Shown: positions 60,368 through 64,000 of the stretch, one piece after another
How the letters are laid out: the number at the start of each line of letters is the position of its first letter
Numbering within the stretch: position 1 is the first letter of the stretch
Source: CAVTWY01 sp963738575
GTDB lineage: Bacteria > Pseudomonadota > Gammaproteobacteria > Burkholderiales > Burkholderiaceae_C
Length of the DNA stretch: 64,000 bases
Assembly (NCBI GenBank): GCA_963738575.1
Contig: CAVTWY010000003.1
Span: forward strand, 1 to 64,000
Reading direction: 5' to 3'
The notes under the pieces: model-generated
The model's input: the letters and a program-made list of their open reading frames with translations, nothing else
What the model was told of the DNA's origin: nothing
Database searches by the model: none
Made by a program: the position numbers and the translations under genes

Positions 60368-60513
60368 AACCACGAGACTGTAGTGACCAAAACTTCACGT
60401 CGTCAAGCGCTTTCAATCGCAACCACTCGTTATCGGCAGGGGGCTTTTTAGGCGCGCGGATGGCGCAAGGGCTCATTCTTGGTATGGAGATAGAACTGTT
60501 AGGTCTACTTGTT

Positions 60514-60527
60514 GTACTCTACAGTTT
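60514..60527. promoter_or_regulatory. Palindromic operator copy upstream of the small ORF
   Basis: GTACTCTACAGTTT (reverse complement AAACTGTAGAGTAC) matches the consensus at 9 of 14 positions, the weakest copy. It keeps the flank pattern TTG-AC--TAC-GTTTAAT seen at the other sites and leads into TTTAAT toward the gene at 60593. Confidence 0.5.
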
Positions 60528-60592
60528 AATGCGGTGGAAATGCTTCGCAAGCGTCGCCGCAAACCGCCAACCCAACACCTGAAAGAGCAACC

Positions 60593-60817
60593 ATGCATCA
60601 CTTGAAATGGGAACGATTGGAGTCGCAAACCAGCGGGGCTGCGCAATCGATGGCATCCACCCATTGGTACCGCGCCCGCTTGCCGCACGGGTGGTTGTTG
60701 CAAGCGATGCGGCAGCGCATGGAGATGGTGGGGGGGCGCGAGGTGATGTTGGAGGGTGGCATGGCCGACGTTGCGTCGACGACGTTTGTGCCGTTTGGCC
60801 CCGCGCCTTGGAATTGA
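60593..60817 (+). CDS. Small hypothetical protein of the cluster
   Basis: A 74-aa protein (MHHLKWERLESQTSG ... STTFVPFGPAPWN) with a GAAAGAGC ribosome-binding site just before ATG 60593. It has no signal peptide, membrane segment or recognised domain. The middle part (THWYRARLPHGWLLQAMRQ) is Trp- and Arg-rich; the end is Pro/Trp-rich. It has its own copy of the cluster operator upstream and codes in the plus direction away from the lipocalin. Its presence within the regulated region is the main reason to accept it. No function is assigned. Confidence 0.6.
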   Translation: MHHLKWERLESQTSGAAQSMASTHWYRARLPHGWLLQAMRQRMEMVGGREVMLEGGMADVASTTFVPFGPAPWN

Positions 60818-60924
60818 CGCGCGGCGCGGCCGCCGTCGCGACGATGAGGTCGGGTGTCAGAAGTTCCAAGCCGCATCGTGACGGCAGTAAAAAAACGTAA
60901 GAGTATGAAAGATAGACTGACTAG

Positions 60925-60953
60925 TTCACAAATCAGACTTTACGGTTTATACT
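60925..60953 (+). promoter_or_regulatory. Sigma70-type promoter of the fasciclin gene
   Basis: -35 TTCACA (60925-60930), 17-bp spacer and -10 TATACT (60948-60953), each with 5 of 6 consensus bases. The palindromic operator fills the spacer and touches the -10 box, a placement that would let a bound repressor block RNA polymerase. Confidence 0.65.
60935..60948. promoter_or_regulatory. Palindromic operator copy in the fasciclin promoter
   Basis: AGACTTTACGGTTT (reverse complement AAACCGTAAAGTCT) matches AAACCGTACGGTTT at 10 of 14 positions. It lies inside the spacer of the promoter at 60925-60953, 87 bp before the fasciclin start. Confidence 0.6.
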
Positions 60954-61034
60954 TCGTTCAGAACTTGACGCTTTCCAGCCGATAAACCGTCGAGGTCCAC
61001 GTTTCACATCCTCTTTTTTGACTGGAGTCTTCTC

Positions 61035-61487
61035 ATGAAAAAACTCGTACTCACCGCTTTGCTTTCTTCGTTGACGGTGGTGGCACAAGCCAAAGACATC
61101 GTTGACACCGCCGTGGCCGCTGGCAGCTTCAAGACCTTGGCCACCGCGCTTCAAGCGGCTGGCCTGATCGAAACCCTCAAGGGCAAGGGCCCGTTCACCG
61201 TGTTTGCCCCGACGGACGAGGCCTTTGCCAAAGTGCCCAAGGACCAGCTCGACGCGCTGTTGAAAGACAAAGCCAAGCTGCAAGCCGTGTTGACTTACCA
61301 CGTGGTCGCCGGCAAGGTGATGGCCAAGGATGTGGCGGCCGGTAAGGTCACCACGGTTCAAGGCAGCGCTTTGACGGTGTCAACCGTCGGTGGCGTGAAG
61401 GTCGACGGCGCCAACGTCATCAAAACCGACATCGTGGCCGACAACGGGGTGATTCACGTGATCGACAGCGTCGTGCTGCCGAAGTAA
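61035..61487 (+). CDS. Secreted fasciclin-domain protein
   Basis: Single fasciclin (FAS1) domain protein of 150 aa. A signal peptide (MKKLVLTALLSSLTVVAQA) is followed by the FAS1 H1 box (GKGPFTVFAPTDEAFAKVP) and H2 box (DIVADNGVIHVIDSVVLPK), with YHVVAGKV between them. FAS1 domains mediate adhesion or bind small molecules; bacterial single-domain members are periplasmic and their role is unclear. ATG 61035 follows GGAGTC. The promoter carries the cluster operator, so it is probably co-regulated with the lipid genes across the TetR region. A strong terminator follows. Confidence 0.92.
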   Translation: MKKLVLTALLSSLTVVAQAKDIVDTAVAAGSFKTLATALQAAGLIETLKGKGPFTVFAPTDEAFAKVPKDQLDALLKDKAKLQAVLTYHVVAGKVMAKDVAAGKVTTVQGSALTVSTVGGVKVDGANVIKTDIVADNGVIHVIDSVVLPK

Positions 61488-61518
61488 TCGTTGTTTTCAT
61501 GGGGCGCGCGGCGCCCGC

Positions 61519-61555
61519 AAAAAAGGGTCAACAATTTTACTGTTGACCCTTTTTT
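61519..61555. terminator. Strong bidirectional terminator after fasciclin
   Basis: AAAAAAGGGTCAACA (61519-61533), 7-nt loop, TGTTGACCCTTTTTT (61541-61555): a perfect inverted repeat of 15 bp with A and T tracts. It separates the convergent fasciclin and TctC-type genes. Confidence 0.93.
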
Positions 61556-61589
61556 CTTGTTCAAGTGCTGTGGCTGCCGAGGCGGCTCG

Positions 61590-62588
61590 TTAGTCGAGCC
61601 CCAAGTTGATGCGCCGAGCCACTTCGCCCCATTTTTTAAAGTCCGCAGCCACCAGCGTTGCCGCTTGAGCAGGGGTTGAAGCCACCACAATTTGGTCGCT
61701 TGCTTTGAGCTTTTCAACCACGTCTGGCGCTTTAAGCGCGTCGGCCATCGCGCCCTGCATCTTGCTGATGATGGCGTCAGGTGTGCCCTTGGGGGCATAC
61801 ATGACGAGTCCAAAGTCGGCTTCAAAACCTCGCACGCCCGCCTGCGCCATGGTGGGGACATCGGGCAGGGTGGGCGAGCGTTCTTTGCCCGACACCGCCA
61901 ACGCTACCAGCTTGCCCGACTTGACATGGGGCAGCACGGTGGGGCCGGCCAACAAGCCGCACGGCACTTGGCCCCCCAAAACATCTTGCATCGCAAGCGC
62001 AGGCCCTTTGTAGGGGACGTGCTGCATGTCCAAGCCCGTCATGGACAAAAGAAGCTCCATCGACAAGTGCCCTGGCACACCCGCGCCCCCCGAGGCATAC
62101 GACATTTTTTCAGCCTTGGCCTTGGCGATCAAGTCACCAACCGTCTTGACACCAACCTGCGTGTTGCACACCAGCGTTTGGCCAAACCGGGTTCCCACGG
62201 TCACGGGCACCAGGTCTTCAGGCTTGTAGGTCAACTTCTTGTAGACGTGAGGGTTGACGGTGGCAATTGTGTCCGTTGCCCACAGCCACACCGAGCCATC
62301 GGGCGTGGCGCGCGCAACCTCGGTGCTACCCACCATGCCACCTGCGCCCGGCTTGTTCTCGATCACGATCGTCTGTTTGAGTGAGACCTGCATCTTTTCC
62401 GCCGCCAAGCGAATCACCATGTCGCTGGGGCCGCCGGGTGGAAACGGCAGCACGATGCGCAGGGGCTTGTCGGCCCAGGCCGCTTGTGCCGTGGCCGTTC
62501 CCGCAAAGCTGCATGCCACGAGGCCAGTCGCGATCCACAAAATCGCGCGGCGAGACCGAGGGGATGTTTGGGGGGTGTGGTGATGCAT
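61590..62588 (-). CDS. Bug/TctC-family tripartite tricarboxylate transporter substrate-binding protein
   Basis: Periplasmic solute receptor of 332 aa. A signal peptide (ILWIATGLVACSFAGTATAQA) precedes the Bug fold. Characteristic residues are PLRIVLPFPPGGPSDMVIRLAAEKM, VIENKPGAGGMVGSTEVARATPDG and the C-terminal domain hinge YASGGAGVPGHLSMELL. Such receptors bind carboxylates and are vastly expanded in Burkholderiales, often coded alone as here. The neighbouring aldolase (51 nt upstream) suggests an aromatic or hydroxy-dicarboxylate degradation product as ligand; this is inferred. ATG 62588 (MHHHTPQTS) is preferred to an upstream in-frame ATG at 62627. Confidence 0.92.
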   Translation of the reverse strand: MHHHTPQTSPRSRRAILWIATGLVACSFAGTATAQAAWADKPLRIVLPFPPGGPSDMVIRLAAEKMQVSLKQTIVIENKPGAGGMVGSTEVARATPDGSVWLWATDTIATVNPHVYKKLTYKPEDLVPVTVGTRFGQTLVCNTQVGVKTVGDLIAKAKAEKMSYASGGAGVPGHLSMELLLSMTGLDMQHVPYKGPALAMQDVLGGQVPCGLLAGPTVLPHVKSGKLVALAVSGKERSPTLPDVPTMAQAGVRGFEADFGLVMYAPKGTPDAIISKMQGAMADALKAPDVVEKLKASDQIVVASTPAQAATLVAADFKKWGEVARRINLGLD

Positions 62589-62639
62589 GAGAACTCCGTG
62601 GTGGGTGGGCGCAAAGGGGTGCAGCACGGCGCGACGAGG

Positions 62640-63398
62640 CTAGCCCCGCATGGCGCCGAGAATTTCTTGGGCCCCTGCGGCCATCAATCGCGCGTCAGAG
62701 CTGATGGTGACAAATTGATAACCCATCGCGATGCGGGCCTTGGCCACATCAACACGCCCGTTGTGGATGCCAGCTTTCACGCCGTGTGCCTTGGCGCGCT
62801 CCACGATGTGGGCAATGGCCTGCGCCACTTTGGGCTCCACGTCGTCAAACGTGGGCTTGCAACCCAGCGACAACGACAGGTCAGAAGGGCCGATGTAGAT
62901 GGCGTCCAGCCCCTCGACGCTGAGGATGGTGTCAAGGTTGTCAAGCGCCTGCGCCGTTTCAATCATGGCAAATCGAACGATGGTGTCGTTGGCGTGCGTG
63001 GGGTAGTCGGCGCCGCCATAAATCAGCGCGCGAACCGGACCAAAGCTGCGTGTGCCACGCGGCGCATAGTTGGTGTAAGCCACCAAACGCTGCGCGTCTT
63101 CACGCGTGTTGACCATCGGGCAGATGACGCCGTAAGCGCCGGCGTCGAGCGTTTTCATGATGATGCCTGGCTCAAGCCAGGGCACACGCACCACCGGCAC
63201 GGTGTTGGTGGTGCTGATGGCTTGCAGCATGGTCGTCATCGCCTGGTAGTCCAACAAGCCGTGCTGCAGGTCCACCGTCAGTGAATCCCAGCCCTGGTTG
63301 GCCATGATCTCGGCAGAAAAGCCATTGGCAATGGCCAGCCAGCCGTTGATCACAGGCTTGTGGCTGGCCCAGAGGGTGCGCAGGTTGTTGGGACGCAT
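62640..63398 (-). CDS. HpcH/HpaI-family aldolase
   Basis: Class II pyruvate aldolase of 252 aa. Family residues are NGWLAIANGFSAEIMANQGWDSLTVDLQHGLLDY (the catalytic His and the Glu/Asp region near residues 25-50), RVPWLEPGIIMKTLDAGAYGVICPMVNT and AIYIGPSDLSLSLG. The metal-binding Glu and Asp lie in MIETAQALDNL and GLDAIYIGPSD. Members split 4-hydroxy-2-oxoheptanedioate or related compounds into pyruvate plus an aldehyde. The exact substrate is not evident. It is transcribed with the TctC-type receptor and is divergent from an SMP-30 gene. Confidence 0.92.
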   Translation of the reverse strand: MRPNNLRTLWASHKPVINGWLAIANGFSAEIMANQGWDSLTVDLQHGLLDYQAMTTMLQAISTTNTVPVVRVPWLEPGIIMKTLDAGAYGVICPMVNTREDAQRLVAYTNYAPRGTRSFGPVRALIYGGADYPTHANDTIVRFAMIETAQALDNLDTILSVEGLDAIYIGPSDLSLSLGCKPTFDDVEPKVAQAIAHIVERAKAHGVKAGIHNGRVDVAKARIAMGYQFVTISSDARLMAAGAQEILGAMRG

Positions 63399-63647
63399 AG
63401 GAATGGTTGAATGCGAGTGAGTAGGTGGGGCATCGTACAGCGAATGCTCAGCCCGCCGCCCCTTGCCGATTGATGTCCATCACGGATGGCTGGCCGCGCA
63501 GTTGTAGGTCAGCCGACAGGCGATCAGCGCAGTGCGATCACTCATTCAAGATGAGCAAGAGCAAACAGTGTGTGTGACGAGTCCGCGTGTGGCCTTGGGT
63601 ACATTCGGGTTGAGCCAAGCAAAAACATCAGGGCCGAGGACCGCACC

Positions 63648-64000
63648 ATGAACCCAGACCAACCCCCCCCATTCACCCCGAGCCTTCGACTGCCCGACCC
63701 GTGCATTGAGGTGCTCGACCCGCGCTTTTTGTCCTTGCGATTGTTGTCGGGCACCGTCGAGCGCTTGGCCACGGGCTTTTACTGGGCCGAAGGGCCGGTA
63801 TGGTTTGGGGACGGGCGCTACCTGCTGTTTTCGGACATTCCCAACAACCGCATCATGCGTTGGGACGAGTGCACGGGGGTGGCGTCGGTGTTTCGCCAGC
63901 CAAGCCAGTTTGCCAACGGCCTGGCGCGCGACAGGCAAGGGCGGTTGTTGACGTGCGAACATGGCACCAGGCGCGTCACGCGCACCGAGTACGACGGCAG
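63648..64000 (+). CDS. SMP-30/gluconolactonase-family protein (5' part, cut by window end)
   Basis: First 117 residues of a lactonase-family beta-propeller: IEVLDPRFLSLRLLSGTVERLATGFYWAEGPVWFGDGRYLLFSDIPNNRIMRWD, then QFANGLARDRQGRLLTCEHG. The metal-binding Glu is in YWAEGPVW, and the conserved Asn in FANGLARD. Members hydrolyse sugar lactones such as gluconolactone or xylonolactone. ATG 63648 follows GAGGACC. It runs off the right edge. With the divergent aldolase and receptor genes it may belong to a sugar-acid or carboxylate catabolic locus. Confidence 0.88.
   Translation, partial: MNPDQPPPFTPSLRLPDPCIEVLDPRFLSLRLLSGTVERLATGFYWAEGPVWFGDGRYLLFSDIPNNRIMRWDECTGVASVFRQPSQFANGLARDRQGRLLTCEHGTRRVTRTEYDG

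Larger units (their letters stand above)
60291..60592. other. Divergent regulatory region between lipocalin and the small ORF
   Basis: About 300 bp with no supported gene. It is AT-richer than its surroundings and holds two copies of the operator (60354-60367 and 60514-60527), facing the minus and plus directions respectively. Both run directly into TTTAAT, a reasonable -10 element. Confidence 0.6.

Overview
The window reads as a contiguous piece of a high-GC betaproteobacterial chromosome, most likely Burkholderiales and probably the Comamonadaceae. This is inferred from gene content: a DUF4390-NtrY-NtrX-like operon, a Bug/TctC solute receptor, divergent glnE/yhdP, a Lrp/ornithine-cyclodeaminase pair and a PIN-domain toxin family. 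About 53 protein genes and one tRNA are supported. No rRNA, CRISPR array, integrase or intact insertion sequence was seen.

Layout. 1-4.1 kb (minus): glutathione S-transferase cut by the window edge, a rhombosortase-like rhomboid protease, and glnE. 4.2-9.4 kb (plus): yhdP and a nitrilase-family amidase. 9.4-16.1 kb: a sensor kinase facing a response regulator that carries an apparent one-base frameshift, then a methyltransferase and a large lipoprotein, each preceded by a copy of the same ~66-bp element. 16.1-18.6 kb (minus): UbiH-family monooxygenase, a small hypothetical gene, murU. 18.7-23.9 kb (plus): tkt, gap and a subtilisin-like protease with a GlyGly-CTERM tail, the expected substrate type of the rhombosortase. 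23.9-26.3 kb (minus): SPOR-like protein, birA, SET-domain methyltransferase. 26.4-36.1 kb (plus): topB with a histone-H1-like Ala/Lys tail, ABM protein, amidohydrolase, ggt, proA, queC and fccA-fccB. folE (minus) follows, then rsmB, DUF4390, ntrY and an ntrX-like gene (plus).

42.2-44.2 kb is a small accessory patch directly behind tRNA-Phe(GAA): HTH antitoxin, PIN toxin, and an HNH gene that looks internally deleted. 44.6-51.7 kb holds a glycosyltransferase, a membrane acyltransferase, a 2OG-Fe(II) oxygenase, a Lrp regulator divergent from ornithine cyclodeaminase, a Tim44-like protein and DUF456.

51.7-61.5 kb is the most coherent accessory system. It is a ten-gene minus-strand run (lipocalin, TetR regulator, FAD oxidoreductase, DUF1365, cyclopropane-fatty-acid synthase, chalcone-isomerase-like, MFS, DUF3833, SDR, NTF2-like) plus two plus-strand genes, a small ORF and a fasciclin protein. 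Five copies of a 14-bp palindrome close to AAACCGTACGGTTT sit at its promoters, suggesting one regulon, probably controlled by the TetR protein. The gene set resembles light or singlet-oxygen-responsive membrane-lipid clusters. The cfa gene here has an apparent one-base frameshift. The window ends with a Bug receptor, an HpcH/HpaI aldolase and a divergent SMP-30 gene cut by the edge.
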